Source of the DNA: Ashinkailepas kermadecensis
Lineage: Eukaryota > Arthropoda > Thecostraca > Neolepadidae
DNA length: 64,000 bases
Reading direction: 5' to 3'
Assembly (NCBI GenBank): GCA_034440615.1
Contig: JAOTOM010005131.1
Location: forward strand, 31,001 to 95,000
Positions 44,119 through 56,432 of this stretch are shown here, in pieces (position 1 is the first letter of the stretch; each line of letters starts with the position of its first letter). Under the pieces are notes generated by a model. The model had not been told where the DNA came from and ran no database searches. It saw only the letters and a list, made by a program, of their open reading frames with translations. The translations under genes and the position numbers were made by a program.

Positions 44119-45752
44119 GAGCCCCGGCGCGATTCTTGGGGGCTCACCACCTCTCAGGGGCGGGGATTCTAGTTTGTAAGAATAAATGCACATATGGCAG
44201 ACGTACGTATGGCATATGCATGTATGGCAAATATACTTAAGCTCAAAAGTACGCAAGTGCAAATATACGTAACCTCAAAAGTACGCAAGCGCAAATGTAC
44301 TTGCATCGGCTCATACACACATTTTCTCTTACATACCTACATTTGCGCTGACGTACGTATTCCACCCGTGCTTTCCGTCTAACACAGTTGCGCGACGTTC
44401 GCTTGCGCATACGTACATCTTTCATGCGTTCATTTGTCCTAGAATCGAACGCTTGTGTATGTGCAATTGTTCTTCCGTACTTTTCCGTCGAACTACATTC
44501 GCGCGAACGTGCATTCGCTTCACGTACATTTGTCTGGTTACCAGGGGTGGGAAAATTTCCCCTTTGCTCCCCTTGGGTACGACACTGTCTCTCTCCTTTC
44601 ATTCACCGCCTCTGTTACTCTCCCGATGCCTGGTGGACTATCCCCCAATGTAGTGTGCGTGCGTGTTTGTGGCTACTTAACGTATCAAAAATTAGAATTG
44701 TTGCAGCAACGTCGCCGGTAATTTCATAAACAACTCTCCCACCGCAGAACCAAGTCATTCCGAGGCAGGGTGGCCGAGGCACAAGGCGTTGTCCAGGTGG
44801 CCGTTCGCGATCGGATCCAGCTGTACTCCTGGCGCTGTTTGAAACCACACCACGTCGACTTTACGTGTATTGTCTTTGAGATATAAACTATACATGATAT
44901 ACAAAACGGGAAAACCGAGCCTGAGCAGCACACCGCCGCGGTTACGATATTAAAACCATCTGCTGGGAGGTCTCCGAGACGTCTGCATAATTACCAGGAA
45001 CTTAAACATGGCCCGGGACAGGCGAGACGGCGCCTAGTGAACATATCAGCGGTCGTTAGCAAACTCGCGCGCTACACAGCTGGATACGTACGCTGGCTGG
45101 GCGGTGCCCGGCCCGTCAACATCGTGCAGATGGTGGCGTCGGGTCTCGGTCGGGGCTGCGGCTCACTGCGGCGCGCCGGCCACTCGGCCACGCCCGTCGC
45201 CGTGTTGTTCGACACACACGCGCATGAGTATTTCGCGGTAGGAAACGGACAGTGTTGCGCCCGAGAGAGGGCGCGACCGGCCGACGCCGTCCCAGGCAGG
45301 GTGAGGGGGTGACGGCCGGCAGTCCACGCTCGTCTGACATCGTCGACACCGCCGTCAAAACCGCAGTCGAACATTTGGCATGGCGCACCACAGAAAAGTT
45401 GCGGTTCTCGTTCGCACACGAATCTCCACGCCGCGACATTCGCACCCACATCTCACACACGCACACACAGACACGACCTGCAATATGACAGCGAAATTCG
45501 GTCAGGGTGGGCGAGGGGTCAACAAAGTTCATCGGGCGAATAAAAAAACGAGACAGAAACGCAGGAAGGAATGTCACATTCAGACAGGCGATCCGGCGTG
45601 GGCACGCGTCACGAGCCTGTGCGATTCCGCCAGCACCCAACGTAAGCAGCACACCGCTCTGGTCCCACAGAGAAGCCACGAGAGGGGAGCCACTGACAAT
45701 ACAATAAAATGGATATCACAAAACGAAACTAGCGCGAGCACCGCGTGACGGC
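44119..45752. other. 3' flank / possible 3' UTR of Abl, no separate gene
   Basis: The stretch just left of the Abl stop is GC-rich to about 45050 and may be 3' UTR. I find no AATAAA on the - strand close to the stop. Around 44765-44790, GGTGGCCGAGGCACAAGGCG resembles the A box of Leu/Ser tRNAs, but no B box or fold follows. 44180-44530 holds decayed ACGTACGT-rich repeats. Confidence 0.4.
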
Positions 45753-48261
45753 TCACCGCGCGCACACGTTGACCACGTCGCGCACGGTGTTCGTGAGTTC
45801 GGCCAGCAGGAGGCGCGTGTCGCCGCTGCTGCGCGCGCCCGCCGAGCGCAGCGTGCCCGCGTGCGTCTCGAGCCGCCGCTGCAGGTCGCGGAACTGGAAG
45901 CGGCCGGTGGGCGGCAGCTGGTCGGCGTGCGCCGCGCAGGCGGCCAGCAGCAGGCCCAGCTTGTCGGACAGCTGCATGCAGGCGGCGCTGGTGGCGGCGG
46001 CCGCCTCCAGCGTGGCCAGGCCGCGCTCCACGGCGGCGGCCAGCTCGCGCACCGACTCGGCAGAGCCGGCGGCGCGGCTCAGTCCGGCCGGCGGCGCGCT
46101 GGTCGGGTGCGGCGGCGGCTTGAGCGTGCCCCGCTCCGACGTGTTGATGCACGGCGTGGCGTACACGCCGGGGCCGCCGGCCGCGCTGCGGCCCGCTGCC
46201 GCCTTCTGCGGCTTCATGGACGGCTTCACCGGCACCACCGGCTTGTCGGTCTCCTGCGTGGGCGGCCAGATGCGCCGCTCGAACTTGGCGCGCACGCTCT
46301 CCACTCCGGCGTCGGCTGGCGCCGCCGCCGGCGGCGGCGGTGCCGGCTCGTCGGCCGGGCTCGGACTAGACTGCGACGGCGCCGAGTCGTCGGCAGCGGC
46401 GCCGCCCTTCGACTCGGCTCGCGCCGGCTGGTCGCTCAGCTTCGGGGAGCGCTCAGACAGCTTCGGCGACGTCTTGTCGGCCGCCTCCATTTCCCACATC
46501 TTGCGCAGGCTGCTGATGCTGCCCGCGCTCTGCCGCTTGTCCTGCTCGTCGAGAGGCGAGCCCGCCGGTGGCACGGAGCCGACCTCAGCGGCGGGCGACA
46601 CGACGGCGGGCAACTCGGCAGCAGGCGACTCGGTTGCGGGAGACTCGGCGACGGGCGACTCGGCGGCGGGCGACTCGGCGGCGGGCGATTCGGCGGCGGG
46701 CGACTCGGCGGCGTGCGACTCAACGGCTGCTGTCAATTCTGCGCCACGCTCCAACCATCGGTCTACTCGGTCGGACGGCTTCTCGGGCGGCGACGGGCCG
46801 GGCAGGTCCGGCTCCTCTGCGCGCACGCCGTTCTTGTCGGGTTTCTTCAGCAGTGCCCGGAAGTCGGTGAGCTCTGGCTCCGGCCGCGGCGCCGCCTCCA
46901 CCGGCCGCTCCTTATCGCGCCTCTTGCGCAGGCCGAACCGCAGACTGGCCGCACCGTCCTCGTCCCCCGTCGGCCGGGTGTCGCCGTTGTGGTCTCGACC
47001 GCCGCCGCCGCGCTGCGTCTTCCGCAGCACGGACTTGAAGCTGGTGACCGCCTCGTCCGTCTGCGAGCCCTCGGTTGACTTGGTGACGCGCCGCAGCTGA
47101 GGCTTGAACGACGCCAGCTTGGTCTCGGAGCGCACCCACTCGCTGCGGTGGGTGCTGGGCGGCGCGGCCGCCTTCTCGACGCTGGTCGCCGGCTGCGGCG
47201 CGGATCGCCGCGGCCGCGCTTCGTCCGCCACGTCGGTGCCGTTCTCGCGCTGCTTCTGCTGGATCTCGGAGACGAGCTGGGCGCTGATGGCAGCCGCCAA
47301 TGCGGCAGGCTTCGGCGCCGGCGGCGGCTGCGGCTTGGCGCGGGGTGCCATGCCGAGCCTGGTTACCAAATCATCGCTACGCTTGGCACGCTCCGAGAGG
47401 TTCGTGTACTCGGCGCGCCGCTGAGCGCGCGGACTCGGCACCGGCCGACCGGGCTGCTGGCTGCCTGACGGCGCATGGCTGAAGCTCTGCATCACAGGAC
47501 CACCTGCAGACAGCTGCTTCTTCAGGTTGGGCGGCGGCGGCGGAAAGTCCGGATCGATGATGAAGTCATCGTCGATGTCGTCGGCAGGCGGAAGCTCGGC
47601 CGGCGGCGGCGGGAACTCCAATTCTGCCGGCTTGCGCTTCTGCTGTCGAGGCGACGGTCGCCGCCGCTCCTCATCCTCGGGTGCCGCCGGCGCCGGCACC
47701 GGCGCCGGAGCCGCAGCCGCCGACTGAGGCGCAAACACACGCGGACTGAGCCGGGACAGACGCGGGCTCTGGAAGCCGCTGTTGGACGAGTTGGAGCGCA
47801 CCATGGTGGACGGCTGGCACACCTTCCGCCGCACACCTTCCGCCTCGGTGTGGCTGCGCGGCGCGCGCGCTTCACCGCCGCCACCAGCCTCGCCGCCGTC
47901 GGCGCCCTGCCGCATCCCGCTCTCCCGCAGCGACTCGAGAAACGCGCCGATGCGTGCGCCCTTGGGCAGCGTGCCGTACCGCTTGATCGACTCGTTGACG
48001 TGGTGCTCCTGCAGTGGCGCCACCTGCACGCGGCGCGGCGGCTGCGCCGGTGACGGGAACGTCTTGGCGCGCTTGGCGCGGTCCGGCGCCGGCTGGTGGC
48101 GTCCGTGCGCCGTCAGGTGGGACGGCGTCGAGTGCGACGAGCGGGCCGACTCCTCCGTCTCGGGCGTCCGCTCGTCGGCCGGCTCGGACGCGTCCGACTC
48201 GGAGTCTTCGTCGCCTTGCGACGCGCCCATCTCCTCCGTGTACGAGCTGTCGCGGAACGAG
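45753..48261 (-). CDS. Abl: Abl, terminal exon: disordered tail and F-actin-binding domain
   Basis: 2509 bases after TTATGTTGACAG, entering with one base and ending at TGA (45753-45755). It opens SFRDSSYTEEM, directly after the PAPPKRT of the previous exon, as in vertebrate Abl. Landmarks in order: RYGTLPKGARIGAFLESLRE (about 47940-47984), Ser/Arg-rich blocks, two FPPPP motifs (47601-47615, 47529-47546), an AESP-repeat tract (about 46610-46720), a Pro-rich region, and a C-terminal helical segment of about 100 residues (ELAAAVERGLATLEAAAATS ... LLAELTNTVRDVVNVCAR), which is the F-actin-binding domain. Most of the tail is low-complexity and Ala/Pro/Arg-rich, so high-GC shadow frames are open on the other strand. 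Confidence 0.95.
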
Positions 48262-48665
48262 CTGTCAACATAACAGAGCCGGCATCAGCGCTGTCTGCAC
48301 TAGTCAGTGATGTCGCAGTCCCCATCAGTCCACCGGGACCTCTTGAGTACTCCCAGTGTTCCTTCCGCAGCACAGCTTGATGCCGTTGATGATGCTGATA
48401 ATATTCTGTATACTGTAGGTACTCTATGACTCTAACCTGCAACCCCTCGGTTACCAGACGGACACGCCAAAGAGGAACATTAAAGTTAACCTCGTTAATA
48501 TACCTAATGGTCAAGCACATCTAATAGAGTGAACAGCAGGTTATTGGGTTGGGCTTTGGAGTTCTAACCATCCGTTGTGACTGTTGAAGAAGCTACAGTG
48601 AGATAGCCCCGACGATTCCAGCGTCATGCTAACACAACATCGACAGGACATGCTACCCGAAGCAG

Positions 48666-49095
48666 TGTCGGTGACGTGCTGTCTGCATCAGTGCCTGGCG
48701 TGATATCTACATCAGTGTCTGTGACGTGCTATCTGCATCAGTGTCTGTGGTGTGCTATCTGCATCAGTGTCTGTGGCGTGCTATCTGCATCAGTGTCTGT
48801 GGCGTGCTATCTGCATCAGTGTCTGTGACGTGCTATCTGCATGAGTGTCTGTGGCGTGCTATCTGCATCAGTGTCTGTGGCGTGCTATCTGCAGCAGTGT
48901 CTGTGGCGTGCTATCTGCATCAGTGTCTGTGACGTGCTATCTGCATCAGTGTCTGTGGCGTGCTATCTACATCGGTGTCTGGAATGCTATCTGCATCAGT
49001 GTCTGTGGCGTGCTATCTGCATCAGTGTCTGTGGCGTGCTATCCACGGCAGTATCCGTGGCGTGCTATCCACGTCAGTGTCTGGGGTGCGTCTGC
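48666..49095. repeat. 26-bp minisatellite in the last Abl intron
   Basis: About 16 copies of GTGCTATCTGCATCAGTGTC plus TGTGGC. Later copies (48960-49095) drift. The array ends about 48 bases from the exon at 49143, on its splice-donor side. Confidence 0.94.
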
Positions 49096-49142
49096 AGCAC
49101 TGTCTGTGACGTGCCGTCTCCGGCAGCGCAGCCCGCGGTTAC

Positions 49143-49257
49143 CTGGTGCGCTTCGGTGGTGCCGGCGCCTGCTTGCGACTGGAGGCGCGCAGCTGCACCA
49201 CGGTGGACTTGGCCGACACGGGCCCCGAAGCGAGCGCGTCCACCAGCGGTGCGTCGT
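49143..49257 (-). CDS. Abl: Abl, exon with APAPPKRT motif
   Basis: 115 bases between GGGCAG and GTAACC, entering with two bases and leaving two. It encodes DAPLVDALASGPVSAKSTVV then QLRASSRKQAPAPPKRT. The basic/proline block aligns with the (T/Q)AP(T/A)PPKR(S/T) site that follows the kinase in Abl proteins, a known SH3-adaptor binding and nuclear-signal region in vertebrate ABL1. It joins in phase to SFRDSS of the terminal exon. Confidence 0.9.
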
Positions 49258-49633
49258 CTGCCCAGCCACACAGGTCACACCAGGTCACAACCGGCGACAC
49301 ACACAGGTCGTCACCACACACTTGTCGCCTCGCGCCTCGGAATTTGCTTCATTCGTGCTTCTCAAGTGACGACCAATTCCTAAGTGTATCTGGTAATCGA
49401 TCGGCAAATTCGATCATCATTTATTGCTCACAGCACATCCACCTGCCGGTAGGAAGCGGCCGCTTGCGCACCTTTACAAGTCTACTCAGACGCAATTAAC
49501 TACATACAATTAACAATTAATACACATAGATAGAAAAAAAAGAAGAAAAAAAAAGGAAAAAAAAAAGGAGACGAACTACACCAGTGGTAGTAGACTGGTG
49601 ACTGAGCCGTCGCCTGCGCGGCAGTCCACTGAC

Positions 49634-49768
49634 CAGCTCGGCGCGGGCTGTTCCGACCGTCGGCCCGGCTGGGTTTCACCGCAGGAAGCGGAGGTGGTGG
49701 CGGCGGCTCAGGTCGACTGCGGATCTTCTCCGGGTGGCCCTCGTGGCGCTTCAGCTGCTGCTCTACCT
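49634..49768 (-). CDS. Abl: Abl, post-kinase proline-rich exon
   Basis: 135 bases from CCCGCAG to donor GTCAGT, entering with two bases and leaving one. The first codon is completed as Glu, and the exon reads VEQQLKRHEGHPEKIRSRPE followed by six prolines and LPAVKPSRADGRNSPRRA. The EVE(Q/K)xL start directly after the kinase end is conserved in Abl. The donor GTCAGT is not the strongest form, but it is the same as that of the exon at 51711 and keeps phase with both neighbours. Confidence 0.85.
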
Positions 49769-51710
49769 CTGCGGGAACGTGCACCGGGGTCAGCAGGTCA
49801 GGGCGGCAATGCGGCCCGCACCAACCCTCCACACACGGGATCAGATTTGAGTTGGTCCGCAACAACCTTCCCCGCATCTGGGGTCGGGTCAGGGCGGTCC
49901 ACACCAACCCTCCACACACGGGGTCGGATCTGGGTTGGTCCGCAACAACCTTCCACGCATCCGGGGTCAGATCAGGGCGGCCCACACCAACTCCTTACAA
50001 CTCTTGTGTCGGCAAGAACAGGCCATGAGTATTTAGATGGTTTTTCATGGTGTCCATGACGTCATGTTAGCTAGTCTTGGGGACTTAGATGGAAAGATAT
50101 ATAGATATATACTGGATTGCGGGTGTTGAGCCCATATTAATGGACAAACAGCAACAAATAAACAACGGACATATTTATTCAGCTTGCATGCACTGGATGT
50201 GTGGGCACATACTTTAATACTCGTTCCACTTTTCTTTAGGAAAGAAGTTCATCTCTTCATTCTGCTTTTGAACTGAAATTTCACCATCGGCAATGGGATC
50301 GGCAAGCGATACTACACAGGAAAACGATTCATGCAAGCATTCACACCAAAAACAATTATATTGCTACTAGATAAGGTTGAAATCATTGAAGGACAGCACA
50401 ATCCAAGTTCAAATGCAGTCTTAAAGGCAGTAGAAATAAAGAGTCGAACCAAACAAAATTCAATGAGTTCTCCAGACCATGTGAAGCCACATAAAAATAT
50501 TATCGTAGAATTAAAACATATTTCATAACGTGATACGTCGAAGTGCCCACAACTCGGTTGTCCACAAGAAACATTTGTCTGTCGGAAGGTGAATACTAAG
50601 CATAAACCAGCTTTGTTGTGATCATTCTTAAGCAGAGCATGAAGATCAACATTCCACTGCTGGTGATCCGCTTAGTTACAGTGATATGTAGATGCACGTA
50701 CCGCTATACCATTGTGCTGTAGTGTAGGCTGTACAGTAGTGTGTATATCGCTACTCCTCGAACAAGTGGTCTTCGGGAGATTGGAATGGAACACAAAAGC
50801 CCTTACACCCGTCAGCGATGTTGATCATCTGGAATGCCTGATTTAGTCGGTGACCTCATGCATACGATGACGGTTTGTCGCATGTGCGCCATATATGCAC
50901 ACAAATATTCCGCGGAATATTTAGATTAAGCTGTGAAAATCGTATCGGGAAATCGTTATTGGTTGTACTGCAAGCGCAATACATGAAACGCAGTACAGCA
51001 TTTGTCTAAAGTCCACTAGTGTGAGACAGACCAGATACTTGCTGTTTGTTAGTGGGGAAAACCAGTAAAACTGTAGGTCTGGGAGTTATTAACAGGATTG
51101 GATTTGTGCTTTGTAATCCTGGATGTGTCCAGGACAAATGTTCCATAATCGTTGTTATTGGGGTTTAGGGGCGCATCAACTGCCTATGTTCCATAATCGA
51201 ATACAGAAATAATATATTTCTTCAAACCTGTCAAATCAGAATCTCAATTTGCACTTTCTAGTAAAACACGGCCACTTTATGACAGGGCAGTTCATTGTCA
51301 AACAGGACCATTCAACCTCCAAATGAGAAAAGGCAAGAGGGACATTTTTTAGAGCATAATGTTCTGGATATAAAAAAATCCAGAGAGCCTACTTTTCCAA
51401 CTTCGGTTATTAATGAATTAAATATTAATAGTTTCATTTATTTCACCTACCTGAGAAACATACTGTCTATATACTCTGGCTGCTTACGCATTTCCCCGAA
51501 ATGGCAGTCCTACCATGTCTTGCACAAATGACAATGATGATTCATTCGATCTGAACATCGCATGGACTATGTGATAGCTCAGCGTCGATGTCGCAGCAGG
51601 GAAAATCGAGGGGACGTTTTCCTCCATAAATTTAGCCAGTTAGCCCAACATCGACCACCTGCCTACACTGTGGACGCTGCGTGGGACCCAGAGGTGCTGG
51701 TGCCACTGAC
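49769..51710 (-). other. Abl intron, no further feature
   Basis: AT-rich; holds a piece of the GGGGCGCATCAAC dispersed repeat near 51158 and poorly conserved G/C tandem words at 49800-49990. No exon recognised. Confidence 0.5.
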
Positions 51711-51853
51711 CGTCGACGATGCTGGACTCTTGGAACATAGTCTCCAGACCGTGGTGGATTTCGCTGAATGTGGGCCGGTCGGCCGGACCCCACCTCCAGC
51801 ACTGTTGCATCAGCTCGTATATGCGCGATGGACAGCCCGGCGGGCACTCCATC
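51711..51853 (-). CDS. Abl: Abl kinase domain, C-terminal exon
   Basis: 143 bases between GTCGTCAG and donor GTCAGT. It encodes [20 protein letters not shown], then [20 protein letters not shown] and QESSIVD. W-x-x-x-x-x-DRP-(T/S)-F is the kinase subdomain XI signature with its invariant Arg. The end, FQESSI-D, is the conserved close of Abl kinase domains. Confidence 0.95.
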
Positions 51854-52351
51854 CTGACGACGCGGTCATCACAGGTCAGCAGGTCAGGCACCGGGGCGGC
51901 CCGGGCACGTTACAACAGCACCGTACCGACTGCAGGGTGCGCGGGGATTCCCCACGCCGACAACGAGGGTCAGCAAAGCACGCCCGAAACTACTAACGTG
52001 ATTCTTAGTGCGCAATAGTCTCGGAAAGGTAAGAGGTGGGCCAGGTGACGCAAGTACACGGGTGGCATGGCGACACAGCACGACGATAATGTGAGGAGGG
52101 TCGGGCCAGTCTACGCTCCCTTGTCCACCTCAACCACTGCCATGCAATTAATGTCTCTCTGCACAGCGTGCTATGATAATGCAAATGTCGAGGTGCGGCA
52201 CCTGGAGTACACGGTCGCACCACCAGTATTTTCAGCAACGTCGTGGTGTCAACTGCTCAGCAGACATCAACATAGTCAGTTATCATCACACTAGCCCAGC
52301 CGATGGTGCACTACCAAGATGAGGTTGAAGGGGACTGTGTGCAGCACCCAC

Positions 52352-52464
52352 CTGTAATCCTTCTCCAGCAAGTGGTAGACGTCGGTGAGGTCCACACCCG
52401 GGTACGGTGACATGCCGTAGGTGGCGATCTCCCAGAGCAGGATACCGAACGCCCAGACGTCCGA
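52352..52464 (-). CDS. Abl: Abl kinase domain, subdomain IX/X exon
   Basis: 113 bases between ACGACAG and GTGGGT. It encodes [20 protein letters not shown] then [24 protein letters not shown] holds the invariant Asp of subdomain IX, and [13 protein letters not shown] is the Abl/Src-family signature. It starts in phase 0 after the STK of the previous exon and ends with two bases of an Arg codon. Confidence 0.96.
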
Positions 52465-53892
52465 CTGTCGTGCGTCGGACGAGGTCAGTTCAGGTGACGT
52501 GGTCAGCAAGGTCAAGTCAGGCGACGAGGTCAGGTGAGGTGACAGTTATACTGCGTGGCGAGACAAGGCCAGGTCGGATGACGAGATCACGTCAGGTGTT
52601 GGGTGAGGTCACCGCAGGTGACGGTGGACGTTTGAGGTCCGGCCAGGCGGCGAGGGAATCTCCGAGTCAGAAGTGGTAGTGGAATGAACCGCCTCGACAG
52701 CGACTTGGAGCGACAGGGGAAGCCGAATACAGAGCCAGAGATCGATTCTCGCCGTAGCCCTTGCACCAGCTGATTAGTCACGATCAGGTGTGGGTGCCCA
52801 TGCCAAGGGAACACGTACAGAACACAATCCAGGAACGCATGGGTCCTTCTCATGATACAAATTCGCGCACTCTTACCTTGACGAAATGGGTCCCCTTCCA
52901 CTCACACAGGCAACAAATAAGCACGCATGCAGAGCACGTCATTCAATTCACGTCAACGGATACGACGGCAGGAAACAGTGGGAAATAAACATGAAATTGG
53001 ACTTGAATCAAGTCGTGCTATCTGAAGCATTACATCTCCATCGAAATATGAAGTACATCGAAGTGTACAATATGATGCATAACTGATACGAAACAAGTAT
53101 CCAAATATTGACATGTCAAACGCACACATCAGTGGAAATGCAATACAAATATGGCGGAATATTTTGTTTTCTTTGCGTTGTATTCCATTTTCCTACCGAT
53201 GATGTAGTACGGAGCCATGGATTTATCACCTCAGCGGATATTTAAACGACTAATGCGGCGTATTTTATAAATATGTATTATAAATACGGCTTATATAAAT
53301 ATAAATATATAAATACGGCTAATGCGGCGTCTGTAGATATTTATATATCAATTGGCTGACAGGCGTCCCAAGTCGGAGAAGGATTGGAGGAAAAGATTGT
53401 TGATATATGACGATGATGAATTGGTGTTTTGGGGCGCGTCGATATGTTGATATATGATCAGCACTCAAGATCAAAACACAAATTTAAATAAATACCGAGC
53501 ACGAACGACCGAATCGACAAAGGATGTGCTAAAAACTCGTACGACAACAGAAAACCACAGACACTACTAGCATGCGAAAACATACGGAAAAAAATGTTCC
53601 CGACGAAACATGTGGGAAAGGCTCCGTTCTCTACTGCGTTCACACATTTTCTGATGCTATGACTCAGTGGAAGCAACAACGCTGCGTGTGGCATCACTAG
53701 TGAAGTGATGCATGGAAGCACCCGTTCCTATTGGGGGGAGGGGGCGGGGGTTGTCTTACTATATGCAATGCGATAAACTCAATTTGCTACTTTGCGAACA
53801 AATGGAACCGATACACCCGACCAACACGGACAGTTTCCCGTCTCCCGCAGTTCGGAGTGAGCGCAAGCTGGCAGCGGCGCCGCCCCGGCCGC

Positions 53893-55085
53893 CAGCCACA
53901 TGGAACCGTTCCACCCGGTCACCAGCCACACGGAGCCGCTCCACCCGGCCTCCGGCCACACGGAGCCGCTCCACCCGGCCGCCAGCCACACGGAGCCGCT
54001 CCACCCGGCCTCCGGCCACACGGAGCCGCTCCGCCCGGCCTCCGGCCACACGGAGCCGCTCCACCCGGCCTCCGGCCACACGGAGCCGCTCCACCCGGCC
54101 GCCAGCCACACGGAGCCACTACACCCGGCCGCCAGCCATACAGAACCCGGCCACCAGCCACACGGAGCCGCTACACCCGGCCTCCGGCCACACGGAGCCA
54201 CTACACCCGGCCGCCAGCCACGGAGCCACTACACCCGGCCGCCAGCCACACGGAGCCACCACCCGGCCACCAGCCACACGGAGCCGCTCCACCCGGCCTC
54301 CGGCCACACGGAGCCACTACACCCGGCCACCAGCCACACGGAGCCGCTACACCCGGCCTCCGGCCACACGGAGCCACTACACCCGGCCGCCAGCCACACG
54401 GAGCCGCTACACCCGGCCTCCGGCCACACGGAGCCACTCCACCCGGCCGCCAGCCACACGGAGCCGCTCCACCCGGCCGCCAGCCACACGGAGCCACTAC
54501 ACCCGGTCACCAGCCACACGGAGCCGCTCCACCCGGCCTCCGGCCACACGGAGCCGCTCCACCCGGCCTCCGGCCACACGGAGCCGCTCCACCCGGCCTC
54601 CGGCCACACGGAGCCGCTCCACCCGGCCGCCAGCCATACAGAGCCCGGCCACCAGCCACACGGAGCCGCTACACCCGGCTGCCAGCCATACAGAACCCGG
54701 CCGCCAGCCACACGGATCCCGGCCGCCAGCCACACGGATCCCGGCCACCAGCCACACGGAGCCACTCACCCGGCCACCAGCCACACGGAGCCGCTCCACC
54801 CGGCCGCCAGCCATACAGAGCCCGGCCACCAGCCACACGGAGCCGCTCACCCGGCCGCCAGCCAACAGAACCCGGCCGCCAGCCACACGGATCCCGGCCA
54901 CCAGCCACACGGAGCCACTACACCCGGCCGCCAGCCACATGGAACCGTTCCACCCGGTCACCAGCCACACGGAGCCGCTCCACCCGGCGGCCAGCCACAC
55001 GGAGCCGCTCCGTCTGGCCGCCAGCCACACGGATCCCGGCCACCAGCCACACGGATCCCGGCCACCAGCCACACGGAGTCGCGCC
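53893..55085. repeat. 30-bp minisatellite in an Abl intron
   Basis: About 40 imperfect copies of ACCCGGCCGCCAGCCACACG plus GAGCCGCTCC, with GCCTCCGGCC and shorter variants (GGATCCC). It starts about 20 bases inside the intron from the exon at 55105. The first intron bases on the - strand (GTGTGGCAGCTGGGCGG) look like a diverged unit. Long ORFs on both strands are artefacts. Confidence 0.95.
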
Positions 55086-55104
55086 GCCCAGCTGCCACAC
55101 TCAC

Positions 55105-55323
55105 CTTGGTGGAGAACTTGTTGTAGGCCAGCCCCTCCGGCGCCGTCCATTTGATGGGGAACTTGGCGCCCGCGTGCGCCGTGTACGTGTCGTCGCGCAT
55201 GAGCCGCGCCAGGCCGAAGTCGGCCACCTTCACCAGGTGGCTATCGCCCACCAGGCAGTTGCGCGCCGCCAGGTCGCGATGGATGAAGCTGCGATCCTCC
55301 AGGTAGCTCATCGCCCACGCGAT
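55105..55323 (-). CDS. Abl: Abl kinase domain, catalytic and activation loop exon
   Basis: 219 bases (73 codons, phase 0 both ends) between GGTCAG and AAG|GTGAGT. It encodes [20 protein letters not shown], then [20 protein letters not shown], the activation loop [20 protein letters not shown] and [13 protein letters not shown]. The HRDLAARN catalytic loop, DFG and APE motifs are complete. The Tyr in DDTYTAHAG corresponds to the Abl autophosphorylation site. All residues needed for activity here are present. Confidence 0.98.
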
Positions 55324-55752
55324 CTGACCGACGGGGTACGCTCACGCCATTGCACGACGACGGCATTGTGGTGCCGACTGACGTCAGTCGGGCTCGCGCA
55401 AAACACACTGAAGTCAAACACAGCGATATCGTTCCAATAATGGCTTATTTCTATTAAATGATTTTATAGCCGAAAAACATAAAAAGGACATGATCCCATG
55501 CAACCAGGGTTGGATTTATGCTTTCATGTCCCCCATGCGGATATGACAATACTTTAAGGTATTAAAATCGAAGATAATCATTTTAATTCGATACTTTCAG
55601 AGAGCATTTCCACTTTTAGATTCATGGCACATAATTTCCACACGGTTTGGGCTTGTGATAGGCACGATATCAGTGGCGCATCCGATGTCATGCCGCGTGA
55701 CCTGTGCACCCCGAAGCCCAATGTCAGTCGACGGCCGTCCGCCGAGACTCAC

Positions 55753-55883
55753 CTGAGTCGCCATGTACATGAGCACGACGGCGTCCACATCCTCTCGGTT
55801 GGCGGCCCGCAGAAAGTCGAGCAGGTTCCCTCTCGACATGAACTCGGTAACAATGTAGAATGGTGGCTCCCGGGTACAAACAC
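55753..55883 (-). CDS. Abl: Abl kinase domain, hinge exon with Thr gatekeeper
   Basis: 131 bases between GTGCACCAG and CAG|GTGAGT, entering with two bases that complete a Gly. It encodes [20 protein letters not shown] then [20 protein letters not shown] and ATQ. YIVTEFM carries the gatekeeper Thr, the position of T315 in human ABL1. The hinge and alpha-D region follow the Abl pattern. Confidence 0.97.
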
Positions 55884-55915
55884 CTGGTGCACAGCAGGAG
55901 TGACGGAGGTCAACA

Positions 55916-56097
<182 letters not shown>

Positions 56098-56347
56098 GCA
56101 GCGCGACAGGATTGGCGGAGGTCAATTCACGTCTGAGGCACAACAGCAGTGACGGAGGTCAGCACGCGCCTGGGGCACAACAGGAGTGACCGAGATCAAC
56201 ACACGCCTGCGGCGGTCCGTGGTGCGCGAGCCAGGGGTTATACACAAACTGTCCACCACGTCCAGCTCAGCTCAACTGACAGCTGAAAGGCGACAAGCTA
56301 CCGGCTGGACATAGCGACAAAAGCGAACCCTCTAGGCTGAGACGCAC

Positions 56348-56432
56348 CGAGAAGCCGGACTAGGTTGGGGTGCTTCATCTCCTTCATGATGGCTGCTTCC
56401 TCCAGGAAGTCATCCAACTGCATCGTGTCCTC
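56348..56432 (-). CDS. Abl: Abl kinase domain, alpha-C helix exon
   Basis: 85 bases between CCGACAG and donor GTGCGT, phase 0 at the start with one base left over. It encodes [20 protein letters not shown] then HPNLVRLL. The Glu in EEAAIMKEM is the alpha-C residue that pairs with the ATP-site Lys encoded at the end of the previous exon. Confidence 0.96.

Noticed and set aside
43859..44240. Hydrophobic Ser/Leu/Phe-rich ORFs
   Set aside because: They translate a CT-rich degenerate repeat.
44765..44830. Leu/Ser tRNA gene on the + strand
   Set aside because: Only the A-box-like word is there; no B box at the right distance and no closed stems.
45745..47100. 451-residue and 405-residue + strand ORFs opposite Abl
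   Set aside because: High-GC antisense frames of the real terminal exon; the - strand frame has a recognisable Abl C-terminus and matching splice phase.
53712..55440. Long + strand ORFs of 480 and 569 residues and several - strand ones
   Set aside because: These are shadows of the 30-bp minisatellite in an Abl intron, plus antisense of the exon at 55105.
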